A stretch of 64,000 nucleotides of DNA from Acetobacteraceae bacterium H6797 (GCA_015223225.1 JADFCQ010000005.1:124001-188000); one strand, 5' to 3'; numbered from the stretch's first letter, positions 7,505 to 16,824 are shown. The notes: generated by a model from the letters alone, not told the origin. Numbers and translations: made by a program.

Positions 7505-8311
7505 TTACTGTAAATTCGCATCCGCCTTCTTCGCTGGTGCTTTTTTCAACAGGGCGAAGCGCAGCCCTTCCGGGATCATGGAAACCGCCCGCGCCCCCGC
7601 ATAGAGGAACCATGGAAAGGCCACGCGCCGTTGGCCTGCTTCGATACCCTTCAGGATCCGGGTAGCGGCGTAATCGGGCGTCATAAGGCCCGGCATGGGA
7701 AAAGGATTGGTGTCTGTCATCGGCGTCCGCACGAAGCCGGGGCATATGGCATGCACCCGCACGCCCCGCCGTGCTTCGCCGAGATCGACCGCCTCCGCCC
7801 AACGCTGAATGGCCGCCTTGCTGGCGCAATAGGCTGGCGCGCCGGGCATGTTCAGAAAGGCGGCGATCGAAGCGATGACCGCCACGCGGCCTCGCATGCC
7901 ATCCGGGCCTGGCTCCTGGCCCCGCATCAACTCGATGGCAGGTAGGGCGGTATTCAAAACGCCGGTGACATTGATGTCGAAAATAGCCCGGGCCTGGGCA
8001 GTGGGTTCGCCGAACATGCCGGCCCCGCCGCCTGTGCCACCGGACACGCCCGCATTGGCCACGACGAGATCCAGCCGCCCCGCCTCGTTGATCCAGACCG
8101 CCGTTGCCACAACGTCGCGCACATCGAGCAGCGTCTCCCGCACCGTGGCGCCCTTCGCCCTGGCGGCGTCAGCGGCGTCCTTGAGGCGCGCCTCGTTGCG
8201 GCCCGCGAGATGCAGCGTGGCGCCGGGGCGGGCGAGGGCAAGCGCGAGGGCATGGCCGATACCGGACGAGGCGCCGGTAATGGCAGCCGTCATAAATCTC
8301 GCATCGGTCAT
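7505..8311 (-). CDS. Short-chain dehydrogenase/reductase
   Basis: About 268 residues from the ATG at 8311, which has GGAAGGG upstream. In-frame ATGs at 8320 and 8350 are possible but add residues without family character. The Rossmann motif TGASSGIG comes at residues 11-18, NAG in VVANAGVSGG, and the catalytic Y-x3-K in PAYCASKAA after a serine in VIASIAAF. The protein therefore has the classical SDR tetrad. The C-terminus carries a hydrophobic stretch (FPWFLYAGARAVSMI). Substrate unknown. It diverges from yicC with 37 bases between starts. Confidence 0.9.
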   Translation of the reverse strand: MTDARFMTAAITGASSGIGHALALALARPGATLHLAGRNEARLKDAADAARAKGATVRETLLDVRDVVATAVWINEAGRLDLVVANAGVSGGTGGGAGMFGEPTAQARAIFDINVTGVLNTALPAIELMRGQEPGPDGMRGRVAVIASIAAFLNMPGAPAYCASKAAIQRWAEAVDLGEARRGVRVHAICPGFVRTPMTDTNPFPMPGLMTPDYAATRILKGIEAGQRRVAFPWFLYAGARAVSMIPEGLRFALLKKAPAKKADANLQ

Positions 8312-8348
8312 GCCTTGCATCCCTTCCGGTTGAGAGAGAAAAGCCAGC

Positions 8349-9242
8349 ATGGCTCTCTCCTCCATGACCGGCTTCGCCCGCAATGCGGGCACCCTGCCCG
8401 ATGGTACGGGTTTCGTCTGGGAACTGCGCAGCGTCAACGGGCGCGGCTTCGACCTGCGGCTGCGCCTGCCCAATGGCTTCGAAGCCCTTGAGGCCCCGCT
8501 GCGCGAAGCGGCAGCCGGCCCGCTGAAACGTGGCAATGTCACCGCGAATCTCTCGCTGAAGCGGGAGGATCGCGCGCCTGCGCTCGCGCCTGATCCCGTC
8601 GCCCTGGAGAATGCAATTCAACTTGTCATGGCCGTCGCGGATAAGATGCCCGGCGCGCCGGCGCCGCGGGCCGAAGCCGTTCTTGCCATGCCCGGCGTGC
8701 TGCGTGCCCGCAGCGAGGAGCCGGATGAGGCGCTGCTCGAAGCTCAGCGCGGCGCGCTGGCCAAGGCTTTCATCCAGGTCGTGGCCGATCTCCGTGAGAA
8801 CCGTCTCTCCGAGGGGGAGAAGCTGACGGCTGTGCTTTCCGGCCTCCTCGATGAAATTCAGGCGCTTCGCGATGCCGCCTGGGACGAGGCTGCCGCGCAG
8901 CCGCAGGCCATCAAGGCACGACTGAGCGCCGCCCTTGCGGAACTGCTAGAGGGCGAGGGTCGGGTGCCGGAGGAACGGCTTGCCGCCGAAGTCGCCCTGC
9001 TGGCGCAGAAGGCCGATGTCCGCGAGGAGTTGGATCGGCTGGGTGCGCATATCGCGGCCGCGCGCGCCATGCTGGCCTCCAACGAGCCCGTGGGCCGCAA
9101 AATGGAGTTCCTGACCCAGGAGTTCGGCCGCGAGGCCAATACCCTGGGCGCCAAGTCTTCCAGTCTGGCTTTGACCCGGCTGTCCCTCGACCTCAAGGCC
9201 GCGATCGAGCGGCTTCGTGAGCAGGCTGCGAATATCGAATGA
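8349..9242 (+). CDS. yicC: YicC-family endoribonuclease
   Basis: 297 residues, full length for the family. The N-terminus MALSSMTGFARNAG and the following W-E-L-R-S-V-N-G-R-G-F-D-L motif are the YicC signature. The C-terminal DUF1732 part includes FLTQEFGREANTLGAKSS. YicC proteins are endoribonucleases that affect small RNA and mRNA turnover; this is knowledge of the family from other bacteria. The stop overlaps the start of gmk (ATGA at 9239), the order seen in many proteobacteria. Confidence 0.95.
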   Translation: MALSSMTGFARNAGTLPDGTGFVWELRSVNGRGFDLRLRLPNGFEALEAPLREAAAGPLKRGNVTANLSLKREDRAPALAPDPVALENAIQLVMAVADKMPGAPAPRAEAVLAMPGVLRARSEEPDEALLEAQRGALAKAFIQVVADLRENRLSEGEKLTAVLSGLLDEIQALRDAAWDEAAAQPQAIKARLSAALAELLEGEGRVPEERLAAEVALLAQKADVREELDRLGAHIAAARAMLASNEPVGRKMEFLTQEFGREANTLGAKSSSLALTRLSLDLKAAIERLREQAANIE

Positions 9243-9904
9243 GCGACACCACCTCCCGGCCGCGCCGCGGCCTCTGCCTCGTGCTCTCGGCGCCTTCCGG
9301 CACGGGCAAGTCCTCCGTGGGGCAGGCTCTTCTGCAGCAGGAGCCCGATTTGCGCCTCTCCGTGTCGGCCACGACGCGGGCCGCGCGGCCGGGGGAGGTG
9401 GAGGGCGTGCACTACTTCTTCCGCACCCATGAGCAGTTCGACGCCATGGAAGCCGAGGGCGGTCTGCTGGAATCGGCCAATGTCTACGGCCGTCGCTACG
9501 GCACGCCGCGCGCTCCGGTCGAGGCCGCCCTGGCGGCGGGTAAGGATGTGCTCTTCGACGTGGACTGGCAGGGGCATTTGCTGCTGCGCCAGGCGCTGCC
9601 TGAGGATGTGGTCGGCGTCTTTCTGCTGCCCCCTTCGATCGAGGAACTCGAGCGGCGCCTTTTCGGGCGGGGGCAGGACGACAAGGCCGAGATCGAGCGC
9701 CGCATGGCCAATGTGCGCGAGCAGATCCATCACTGGCAGGATTTCGACCATGTGCTTGTAAATACGGATTTCGCCGCCACGGTCGCCCAGGTGCGGGCCA
9801 TCCTTATCGCGGCGCGCAGCACCCGCGCCCGTCAGCCCTGGATCAGCGGTTTTGCCGACGAACTTCTCGCCCAGAGCGGTGACCCCGCTTCGGCCATAAG
9901 CTGA
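9239..9904 (+). CDS. gmk: Guanylate kinase
   Basis: 221 residues. The P-loop is LSAPSGTGKSS near residues 17-27, followed by SATTRAARPGEVEGVHYFFRTHEQFDAM, the GMP-binding region, and DVDWQGHLLLRQALPEDVVGVFLLPPS. Guanylate kinase phosphorylates GMP to GDP with ATP in the cytoplasm. It is coupled by ATGA overlap to yicC. Its last base overlaps the start of the AEC transporter, so the three genes form one transcriptional unit. Confidence 0.97.
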   Translation: MSDTTSRPRRGLCLVLSAPSGTGKSSVGQALLQQEPDLRLSVSATTRAARPGEVEGVHYFFRTHEQFDAMEAEGGLLESANVYGRRYGTPRAPVEAALAAGKDVLFDVDWQGHLLLRQALPEDVVGVFLLPPSIEELERRLFGRGQDDKAEIERRMANVREQIHHWQDFDHVLVNTDFAATVAQVRAILIAARSTRARQPWISGFADELLAQSGDPASAIS

Positions 9905-10833
9905 TGCAGGATTTGCTCTTCGTCGTCGCGCCGATCTTCATCATCATGGGTGTGGGATGGCTCGTCGCGCGGCTGGGGCATTTTCCTGATCAGGCACAGC
10001 GGGCGGTCACTGATTTCTGCTTCCGCTTCGCCATGCCATCGCTGCTTTTCCTTGGGGGGATGCAGGGGGCAGGGGCGGCCGAGGGCAAGACCGCCCTCGC
10101 TTTTTTCGGCGCCGCAGTGCCGCTCTTCGGCGTCGGCGTGCTGATCGGCGTACGCCTATTGCGTCAGCCGCTGCCGCAGGCCTCGATGTTCGGGCTCAAT
10201 ATGAGTTTCGGTAATACGGCAATGATGGGCGTGCCGGTGATCTTCGCCGCCTTCGGCCAGGCGGGGCTGTCTCAGCTACTGACGATCATTGCCCTGCACT
10301 CAATCGTCCTATTGCCGATCGCTACCATGCTGGCCGAGTTCGGGCTGAATGCCCGGGCGCCGCTCGGCCGTATCCTGCGCGCGACAGGGCAATCGCTGCT
10401 GCGCAATCCGATCGTCATGGCCGTGGTCGTGGCCCAGATCTGGTCCCTGCTGCATCTGCCGGTGCCGGCCGTTGCGGAACGGACACTGACCATGATGGGG
10501 GCCGCCGGGCCGCCTGCGGCGATCTTCTGCCTGGGGGCAAGCCTCGCCAGCTTCTCGCCAAGGGGGGCAGGGCTCGAGGTCGGGCTGGCCGCTATCGGCA
10601 AGCTCGCCTTCTTGCCTCTGGCGGTGTTCGGGCTGGGAACTCTGATACAGTTGGAGCCGCTGCCCATGGCCGTCGCGGTCGTCTCCGCGGCGCTGCCGAC
10701 GGGGGCGAATGCCTTCATTCTGGCGCGACGCTATGAGGTGGGGGCCGAGCGCTCCGGCGCGACCGTACTCGTCACTTCCGCCATTGCGGTCGTGACGCTT
10801 TCCATCGTGATCGGGCTGATGCGGCCAGCCTAG
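9904..10833 (+). CDS. AEC-family (auxin efflux carrier-like) transporter
   Basis: 309 residues with about ten hydrophobic segments spread along the chain, opening LLFVVAPIFIIMGVGWLVARLG. The NMSFGNTAMMGVPVIFAAFG segment near residues 98-117 is typical of the crossover region of the AEC family. Members export or exchange organic anions such as malate or malonate across the cytoplasmic membrane. The start overlaps the gmk stop by one base. The neighbours give no hint of substrate. Confidence 0.9.
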   Translation: MQDLLFVVAPIFIIMGVGWLVARLGHFPDQAQRAVTDFCFRFAMPSLLFLGGMQGAGAAEGKTALAFFGAAVPLFGVGVLIGVRLLRQPLPQASMFGLNMSFGNTAMMGVPVIFAAFGQAGLSQLLTIIALHSIVLLPIATMLAEFGLNARAPLGRILRATGQSLLRNPIVMAVVVAQIWSLLHLPVPAVAERTLTMMGAAGPPAAIFCLGASLASFSPRGAGLEVGLAAIGKLAFLPLAVFGLGTLIQLEPLPMAVAVVSAALPTGANAFILARRYEVGAERSGATVLVTSAIAVVTLSIVIGLMRPA

Positions 10834-10842
10834 TCCCGCTGC

Positions 10843-11127
10843 CTAATCCCGGTTGTCCGGATGGCGGAGCAGCCAGAGGCGCTCATGGGCCGCGACGAGG
10901 CTTTCCATGTTCTTCCGCCGATTGGCGTCGGGCGACACGGGGCGGCGGGTCAGCATCATCTCGAGGATGCGGAGCAGTTCCTCGGCGACCTCGTAATCCC
11001 CTTGGTCGCAGGCATGATGGAAAGCGATGAGGATCTTGTCCGACAGCCGCCGAGTATGGCGCGGCGCGAAGCTGGAGCCCCGCGCATCTTCCCGTCCGGC
11101 TTCGTCGTCGGTTTCATCCACCGTCAT
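10843..11127 (-). CDS. Small uncharacterised protein, 94 residues
   Basis: Not assigned to a named family. The first 25 residues are acidic and low in complexity (MTVDETDDEAGREDARG). The rest is predicted helical: RRLSDKILIAFHHACDQGDYEVAEELLRILEMML resembles a short helical-repeat (TPR-like) segment, followed by basic RRPVSPDANRRKNMESLVAAHERLWLLRH. No signal peptide or membrane segment. It converges on the AEC transporter with nine bases between the stops. The organised helix pattern makes it more likely to be a real gene than a shadow. Confidence 0.7.
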   Translation of the reverse strand: MTVDETDDEAGREDARGSSFAPRHTRRLSDKILIAFHHACDQGDYEVAEELLRILEMMLTRRPVSPDANRRKNMESLVAAHERLWLLRHPDNRD

Positions 11128-11321
11128 TCCTCTAGTCGCTCCCTAGGGATACAAGCTGAAGCGGGCCATTGGCTGCTGAAAGGCCTCTCGTCATACCCGC
11201 ATCTCATCAGACCGGAAACCCGAACTCTGTAAAGCCGCACCGGACTGGCTAACAGCAGAATCGAAGCTTCCTTATCCTCAAGCACCTTAACGCTACGCGA
11301 ATAGCTCAGGAACCCGTGAGG
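11128..11321. other. Intergenic stretch, no feature identified
   Basis: This 194-base gap lies between the start of the leftward 94-residue gene and the stop of the SCO gene, both on the minus strand. It is somewhat richer in A and T than its flanks. I saw no strong hairpin with a T-run, no tRNA and no convincing small reading frame. It should hold the promoter of the 94-residue gene on the right and the 3' end of the SCO transcript. Confidence 0.4.
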
Positions 11322-12002
11322 TCAAAGGTTGCGCAGCTGTGCCCTTACGGCGCCGGCAATAGTCTCCGGGGAACTCTGGGGACGCAAAACGGTCTTTACC
11401 ATGCCGTCCGGGCCGACGAGATAAATGAAGGACGAGTGATCCATTAGATAGTCGGCATTATCCGTTCGGGTTTCTTTACGAAAATAGACCCGGTAGCGCC
11501 GGGCCACCTCAGTGACTTGCTCGATGCTGCCTGTGAGCCCGACCAAGCGCGGGTGGAAGAGAGCGACGTATTCGTTAAGGTTCGCCGGCCTGTCGCGCTC
11601 CGGATCGACAGAGATGAAGACCGGCGTGATCTTCTCCGACTGCGGCCCGAGCTCATCCATGGCGGCCGCGATATTGCCGAGTTCGGTCGGGCAAACGTCG
11701 GGACAGAAGCTATAACCGAAGTAGACGACCAGCCACCGGCCGGCGAAATCTTTTTCGGTGACATTCTTCCCCGTGTTGTCCACGAGTGAGAAGGCGCCGC
11801 CGAGTTTCACGCCGGGCGGCATGGCGACTGTGCCGGGCGCAGGCGGGGCGGAAGTGCCTTGAGGGCCGGCGAAGCCGGCTACGCGCCGCACGAACGCATC
11901 CGCCACGCTCTCGTCTGGCTCCCGCCACAGCCAAGCGGCGCCCCATAAACCGCCAAGGCAGAGAATGACGACGATCAGCAGGTACCGGATGAGGCGCAGC
12001 AT
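11322..12002 (-). CDS. SCO1/SenC family protein, membrane-anchored
   Basis: 226 residues from the ATG at 12002 (MLRLIRYLLIVVILCLGGLWGAAWLW), which gives a clean N-terminal membrane anchor; an upstream in-frame start at 12032 only adds ten residues. The copper-binding C-P-D-V-C motif (SFCPDVCPTELGN) and the distal histidine (MDHSSFIYLV) of SCO proteins are both present in a thioredoxin-like fold. SCO proteins load copper into the CuA site of cytochrome c oxidase or act as thiol reductases on the periplasmic side. No oxidase genes are nearby; the gene follows a peptide permease on the same strand. Confidence 0.93.
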   Translation of the reverse strand: MLRLIRYLLIVVILCLGGLWGAAWLWREPDESVADAFVRRVAGFAGPQGTSAPPAPGTVAMPPGVKLGGAFSLVDNTGKNVTEKDFAGRWLVVYFGYSFCPDVCPTELGNIAAAMDELGPQSEKITPVFISVDPERDRPANLNEYVALFHPRLVGLTGSIEQVTEVARRYRVYFRKETRTDNADYLMDHSSFIYLVGPDGMVKTVLRPQSSPETIAGAVRAQLRNL

Positions 12003-12042
12003 GCCGCCTTGATAGGCGCTTCCGGCTGCCAACGGAAGCCTA

Positions 12043-13020
12043 TCACCCGACGGAGGCGGAGAGCCGGGGGTCTATCCATAGCTGCAGCAGATCCGCCGCC
12101 AGGGTGGCAAGCATGGTGACGGCTGCGACCAGCATCAGGGCGAGAAGCGCTAGATTATAGTCATTTCCCATGATGCTGTCGTAGAGCAGCTTGCCCATGC
12201 CGGGGCGGGCGAACAGCGTCTCTGTGACGAGAGCACCTCCCACCAATGCGCCGGCGTCGATCGCGGCCAGGGTCAGAAGCGGGACGGAAGCATTCGGCAG
12301 AGCGTGAGCCCAGAGGAGACGGTTTTCGGAGGCACCTCGCGCCCGGGCGCTGGTGATCCAGGGCTCCCGCAAGGTGTCCCTAAAAGCCGCTGCGCTATGC
12401 CGGGCATAGGCGGCGAGGTGAGAGAAGGCCAGGGTGGCAAGCGGAAGCACCAGATAGCGGAGGGCCGGGACCAGACCTTGCTCATCGGGAAGCCCTCCGG
12501 CCGGGAGCCAGCCGAGCGTCACGGCGAAGAGGATGATCGCCATCATCCCCAGCCAGAAGCTGGGCATGGCCTGCCCCATAAGCGCGACGGTCTGCACAGC
12601 ACCGGCATAGACCGGGCGTGCCGCCGCCAAGGCGCCGGCGGCGACGCCCAGAAGGATCGCCAGAAGCAACGAGGTGCCCACAAGGATCAGGCTCGACCAG
12701 AGCGCCGGCATCAGCACCTGGATGGCCGGCCGGGCGAAGAGCCGCGAATGGCCGAAATTCCCCGTCAGCACGCCGAGAGCCCAACTGGTCCAACGTGCCA
12801 ATAAAGGTCTGTCGAGCTCGTAAAGCGCCCTCAGCCTCGCCGCATCCTCAGGTCCCAGCCGTGGGTCGCCGATGATCGCGAGTTCGATCGGGTCGCCGGG
12901 CATCAGGCCGATCGCGAACCAGGCGGCGAGCGAAAGCACGACGAGCAGGAAGAGGATCTGGCCAAGCCTGATGGCCAGCAGCCGCGCCAGCCAGCCATGC
13001 CCGCTCACTTGACCCGCCAC
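12043..13020 (-). CDS. Oligopeptide/dipeptide ABC transporter permease (DppB type)
   Basis: 325 residues, about six membrane segments. The N-terminal helix is followed by FAIGLMPGDPIELAIIGDPRLGPED, the typical DppB loop (the M-P-G-D-P motif), and an inner-membrane-permease EAA-like loop in SARARGASENRLLWAHALPNAS. The ATG at 13020 lies 16 bases inside the upstream binding-protein gene; a GTG at 13008 overlapping its stop (GTGA) is an alternative. A second permease (DppC) and the ATPases needed for a working importer are not found downstream, where a SCO gene follows instead. Confidence 0.9.
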   Translation of the reverse strand: MAGQVSGHGWLARLLAIRLGQILFLLVVLSLAAWFAIGLMPGDPIELAIIGDPRLGPEDAARLRALYELDRPLLARWTSWALGVLTGNFGHSRLFARPAIQVLMPALWSSLILVGTSLLLAILLGVAAGALAAARPVYAGAVQTVALMGQAMPSFWLGMMAIILFAVTLGWLPAGGLPDEQGLVPALRYLVLPLATLAFSHLAAYARHSAAAFRDTLREPWITSARARGASENRLLWAHALPNASVPLLTLAAIDAGALVGGALVTETLFARPGMGKLLYDSIMGNDYNLALLALMLVAAVTMLATLAADLLQLWIDPRLSASVG

Positions 13021-14654
13021 TCGGTGACCCAGACGGAGGAGGGGATCTGGTGGCCCGTTGGCCTCACGCCATCCAGCCAGAGCGGCCAGATATGGGGATC
13101 GGCGCGGAACCAGAGAGGCAGCGCAGGCAAGGCGTCAGCCGTGATACGCTGAAGCTCGGACCAGAGCGGGCGGCGACGGTCAGGGTCGAGTTCCTGCGGG
13201 AGCGCTTCGATGATCTGATCAAGTCGAGCGTCGCGGAAACCGGGATAGTTCTGGCCCGACCAGTTGCTTGCCGCCGTCGGGATCTCGCTCGAGTGCAGGG
13301 TCGTACGGGGCACGCTCTCCGGGGAGGAAATCCAGGCGAACATGGCCATGGCACCGAAACGGCGGCGGGAGACGGTTTCGGAGAAGAAGACGCGCGGCGG
13401 CTCGTTCCGGATTCGCGTCTCGACGCCCGCCTGTTTCCACATCGAGGCCAGAATCTGCTGGACCTGCTCGCGGGATCGGTTGCCGGCCGTGGTCATGAAC
13501 TCGAAGGAGAGCTTTTCCCCGGCTGCGTTGCTGCGGATGCCATCGGCGCCCTTGGTCGACCATCCCGCCTCATCGAAGAGCCTCGCGGCGCGAGCAGGGT
13601 CGAAAGGCCAGCTGGGCGTCGCCGGGTCGTGCATGGCGTCGAGCGGGTTCACGCCGGTCTGCGCCACTGCCTGGCGGCCATCGAAGAGGCGTTTGCTGAT
13701 CTGCTCCCGGTCTATCGACATCAGCAGCGCCTGCCGCACCCGCTTATCGGCCAGGATGGGATTGTCGAGGTTGAGATCGATATGCTCCCAGACCAGCCCC
13801 GGCTGGTAGTGAAAGCGGAAGCGGCTACCGGCCCGCTTCTCCAGCGCCATGGCCTGTTCCAGCGGCAGGCCGAGTTCACCCGCAATCATGTCCACTTGGC
13901 CGGCGAGAAGCTGGGCCTCGAGGGCCGGCGTATTTTCGACCGCGCGGATGGAGATGCGTTCGAAGGCCGGTTTTGGGCCGGCCCAGTATTGATTGCGCGC
14001 CAAAGTGACACCTGCGCCGGGCGTCACCGCGGAAATTCGGTATGGGCCGTTCCAGAGGGCAGGATTGGTCGTGTCGGTGTCGTAGGCGGTGCGGTTGCGA
14101 TAGCTCCGCTTGTCGGCTTCCCAGATGGGCCGCTCGATCCGGGCGGGCAGGGGCTGGAAATCGCCCAGCGCGGCGTAATCGAAGGTCACCTTGTCGAAGC
14201 GGATGGTGATGGCATTGGGCTGGTCGATCAGGATCTCATAGGCACTGCGATAGAACTCGGCGCCGCCGAAGCCGGTCTCGAAGGCGCGGCCAGCTTCCCA
14301 GGCGAAGCGGAAATCCTCCGCTGTGATGGGCGTGCCATCGGCCCAGCGCCAGTCGGGGTTGATCTTCCAGGTGACACGCAGGCCCTGCTTGCCATCGGGC
14401 GTCGTTTCCCGCTGGGCCAGACCGTTCTCCAGCGCGGGAAGCTCGGTGCACTGGATGCAGGCGAGCTTCCAATCGGCGTCATAGGCCGTCACCGGCTGCC
14501 GGGCGAAGCCCTCGATATAGGACTTGGCCGCCATGGCCTCGATATTAGGGTGCCATGTCGAGGGATATTGCGTGAGGCCGATGGTCAGGCTGTCGCGCGG
14601 GGTCTGAGCCGCGGCGGGCAGGGCGAGGAGAAGGAAGAAAGGCATCAGGCGCAT
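13005..14654 (-). CDS. Peptide ABC transporter substrate-binding protein (SBP family 5)
   Basis: 549 residues with an N-terminal signal peptide (MRLMPFFLLLALPAAAQTP). SBP_bac_5 features are visible: LTIGLTQYPSTWHPNIE near the mature N-terminus, WRWADGTPITAEDFRFAWEA, and LADKRVRQALLMSIDREQISKRLF in the second lobe. It would bind peptides or related compounds in the periplasm. The downstream overlap with a DppB-type permease marks an operon, but this cassette has no second permease or ATPase. It may therefore borrow the ATPase of another system. Confidence 0.92.
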   Translation of the reverse strand: MRLMPFFLLLALPAAAQTPRDSLTIGLTQYPSTWHPNIEAMAAKSYIEGFARQPVTAYDADWKLACIQCTELPALENGLAQRETTPDGKQGLRVTWKINPDWRWADGTPITAEDFRFAWEAGRAFETGFGGAEFYRSAYEILIDQPNAITIRFDKVTFDYAALGDFQPLPARIERPIWEADKRSYRNRTAYDTDTTNPALWNGPYRISAVTPGAGVTLARNQYWAGPKPAFERISIRAVENTPALEAQLLAGQVDMIAGELGLPLEQAMALEKRAGSRFRFHYQPGLVWEHIDLNLDNPILADKRVRQALLMSIDREQISKRLFDGRQAVAQTGVNPLDAMHDPATPSWPFDPARAARLFDEAGWSTKGADGIRSNAAGEKLSFEFMTTAGNRSREQVQQILASMWKQAGVETRIRNEPPRVFFSETVSRRRFGAMAMFAWISSPESVPRTTLHSSEIPTAASNWSGQNYPGFRDARLDQIIEALPQELDPDRRRPLWSELQRITADALPALPLWFRADPHIWPLWLDGVRPTGHQIPSSVWVTEWRVK

Positions 14655-14683
14655 GGCCCTGATGATGCGCTACTCCCGCCTCG

Positions 14684-15265
14684 TCAGGCCAGCGCCAACT
14701 CTTTCACCTTCGCGAGCCACTCGGGGTGGTCCCACTCGGCCTCTCCTTCCAGCCGGGCGACCTCCTGGCCGCGACGATCGACCAGCACGCTCGTCGGCAG
14801 GCCCCTTGCGCCGAAGGCTCGCGCCGCCGCTCCACGGGGATCGAGCAGGATGGGCAGGTTATGGATGCCGTTGCGCTTGTAAAAGGCCTCGACCTGGGAT
14901 TTGCCCGCTCGGTCGGAAGACAGGGCCAGAACGGCCAGCCCCTGCGAGCCGAGGGCTGCCTGCGTCTTGTCCAGCGCCGGCATTTCAGCGACGCAGGGGG
15001 CGCACCAGGTGGCCCAAAAATTCACGATCAGGCCCTTGCCGCTGAAATCGGCAAAGCTCATCGGCTTGCCCTCGGCGTCGGTGAAAGCAGTGTCAGGCAA
15101 AGGCCGAGGCTCGCCTGTGACGAGCTTGGAGAGGCCCTTAGGAGCATGGTTGGACTGTGCCCACCCTTGCCGTGGCCAGAGGGCCGCGTATACGGTCGCC
15201 CCAGCCGTCATCGAGCCCAGGGCGAAAGAAGCCTGAGCGAAGGTGCGGCGCCTTATCGTCAACAC
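14684..15265 (-). CDS. TlpA-like periplasmic thiol:disulfide protein
   Basis: 193 residues if started at the GTG at 15265, which has AGGAGG five bases upstream; a TTG at 15262 is an alternative. The N-terminus [16 protein letters not shown] looks like a twin-arginine signal. The mature part has [21 protein letters not shown] with the W-C-A-P-C active site, and [12 protein letters not shown] with the conserved cis-proline. It would reduce cysteines of exported proteins such as apocytochromes or SCO, whose gene lies about 2.7 kb away on the same strand. Its start is only about 15 bases from the divergent argH start. Confidence 0.88.
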   Translation of the reverse strand: MLTIRRRTFAQASFALGSMTAGATVYAALWPRQGWAQSNHAPKGLSKLVTGEPRPLPDTAFTDAEGKPMSFADFSGKGLIVNFWATWCAPCVAEMPALDKTQAALGSQGLAVLALSSDRAGKSQVEAFYKRNGIHNLPILLDPRGAAARAFGARGLPTSVLVDRRGQEVARLEGEAEWDHPEWLAKVKELALA

Positions 15266-15280
15266 GGGATCCTCCTGACC

Positions 15281-16687
15281 TTGTCCAGCCACCAGCCTGC
15301 CCCCTCCACCAGCAACCAGGCCTGGGGCGGCCGCTACAGCGAAGGCCCTTCGGCCATCATGCAGGCGATCAATGCCTCGATCGGCTTCGACCGCAAGCTG
15401 TGGCGTCAGGATATTCGCGGCAGCCTCGCCCATGCGGCGATGCTGAAGCATGTGGGGATCATCTCCGCCGATGACGAGGCCGCTATTCGCGATGGCCTCA
15501 ACCAGATCGCGGCCGAGATCGAGGCCGGCGAGTTCACCTTCAGCGAAGCCCTTGAAGACATTCATATGAATGTCGAGGCCCGGCTGACGGAGCGCATCGG
15601 CGAGGCCGGCAAGCGCCTGCATACCGGCCGCAGCCGCAATGACCAGGTGGCGCTCGATATGCGCCTTTGGGTGCGCGATGCCATCGACGGGATCGACGGC
15701 CAGATCGCCGACCTGATGCGTGCTCTGGTGGATCGGGCTGACGAGCACGCCGCGACGGTGATGCCGGGCTTCACCCATCTCCAGCCGGCCCAGCCGACCA
15801 CGCTAGGCCATCACCTGCTTGCCTATGTCGAGATGCTCGGCCGGGACCGTGCGCGCCTGGCCGATTGCCGCGCCCGCATGAACGAGAGCCCCCTGGGCGC
15901 TGCCGCCCTGTGTGGCACCGGCTTCCCGATCGACCGGCATATGACGGCGGCCGCGCTGGGCTTCGACCAGCCGATGCGCAACAGCCTCGATGCCGTGGCG
16001 AGCCGTGACTTCTCGCTGGAATTCCTCTCGACGGCCACGATCTGCGGCACGCATCTCTCCCGTTTCGCGGAGGAGATCGTGCTCTGGACCAACCCGTATT
16101 TCGGCTTCGTCAAACTGTCCGACGCCTTCACGACCGGCAGCTCGATCATGCCGCAGAAGCGCAATCCTGACGCTGCGGAGCTGGTCCGCGCCAAGGTGGG
16201 CCGTATCGCGGGTGCTCTGGTCGGGCTGATGACCGTGATGAAGGGCCTGCCGCTGACCTATGGCAAGGACATGCAGGAGGACAAGGAGGGCCTGTTCGAC
16301 GCGACCGAGGCCCTGGCCCTTGGCCTTGCCGCGACGGCCGGCATGGTCCGCGACATGCAGCCGGATGGCGCGCGGCTGAAAGCCGCCGCCGGGGCGGGCT
16401 TCTCGACGGCGACCGACCTTGCCGACTGGCTGGTGCGGGAGCTGCGTCTGCCCTTCCGCGATGCCCATCACGTCACGGGCCGTCTTGTCGCCAAGGCCGA
16501 TGCCAAGGGCATCGACCTTTCGGGCCTGTCGCTGGAAGAGATGCAGGCCGAAGAGCCGCGCATCCATAACGGCATCTACTCCGTGCTGACCGTCGAGGCT
16601 TCGGTGGCCTCGCGCACCTCCTACGGCGGCACGGCGCCGGTCAATGTCCGCCGGATGGCCGGTGAGTGGCGGGAGCGTTTGAAGTGA
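15281..16687 (+). CDS. argH: Argininosuccinate lyase
   Basis: 468 residues from a TTG at 15281, the normal length. The first recognisable family sequence is [44 protein letters not shown], and ATGs further in would cut this. Also seen are [18 protein letters not shown] and the signature [20 protein letters not shown] holding the catalytic serine loop. ArgH splits argininosuccinate into arginine and fumarate. The open frame extends upstream through the tlpA antisense region and should not be included. No clear Shine-Dalgarno precedes the TTG. The stop overlaps the start of lptM. Confidence 0.94.
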   Translation: MSSHQPAPSTSNQAWGGRYSEGPSAIMQAINASIGFDRKLWRQDIRGSLAHAAMLKHVGIISADDEAAIRDGLNQIAAEIEAGEFTFSEALEDIHMNVEARLTERIGEAGKRLHTGRSRNDQVALDMRLWVRDAIDGIDGQIADLMRALVDRADEHAATVMPGFTHLQPAQPTTLGHHLLAYVEMLGRDRARLADCRARMNESPLGAAALCGTGFPIDRHMTAAALGFDQPMRNSLDAVASRDFSLEFLSTATICGTHLSRFAEEIVLWTNPYFGFVKLSDAFTTGSSIMPQKRNPDAAELVRAKVGRIAGALVGLMTVMKGLPLTYGKDMQEDKEGLFDATEALALGLAATAGMVRDMQPDGARLKAAAGAGFSTATDLADWLVRELRLPFRDAHHVTGRLVAKADAKGIDLSGLSLEEMQAEEPRIHNGIYSVLTVEASVASRTSYGGTAPVNVRRMAGEWRERLK

Positions 16688-16824
16688 AGGCAGCCCTGGG
16701 TCTCATCATCATCGCCCTGTCGCTCGCGGCATGCGGGCGCGTCGGGCCGATCAAGCCGCCTGGCCCAGCGAGTGACGTTACCTATCCGCGCGTCTATCCG
16801 GCGCCCGACAGCGTTCGTAAGTAA
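16684..16824 (+). CDS. lptM: LptM/YifL-type small lipoprotein
   Basis: 46 residues from a GTG overlapping the argH stop (GTGA). The protein has a short hydrophobic leader, the lipobox L-A-A-C, then [11 protein letters not shown] and a tyrosine/proline-rich end. This fits the YifL/LptM family: a tiny outer-membrane lipoprotein that in Escherichia coli helps the LptD-LptE lipopolysaccharide translocon mature. In many alphaproteobacteria it sits between argH and lysA; here lysA is not the next gene. The lipobox, the PPGP stretch and the position all agree, so this short gene is well supported. Confidence 0.88.
   Translation: MKAALGLIIIALSLAACGRVGPIKPPGPASDVTYPRVYPAPDSVRK

Noticed and set aside
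13050..14882. A 610-residue plus-strand frame opposite the peptide-binding protein gene
   Set aside because: The minus strand encodes a full SBP family 5 protein with a signal peptide; the opposite frame is a composition shadow without motifs.
14726..15280. Upstream extension of argH to over 650 residues
   Set aside because: The extra part is antisense to tlpA and carries no argininosuccinate lyase sequence; family sequence starts after 15281.
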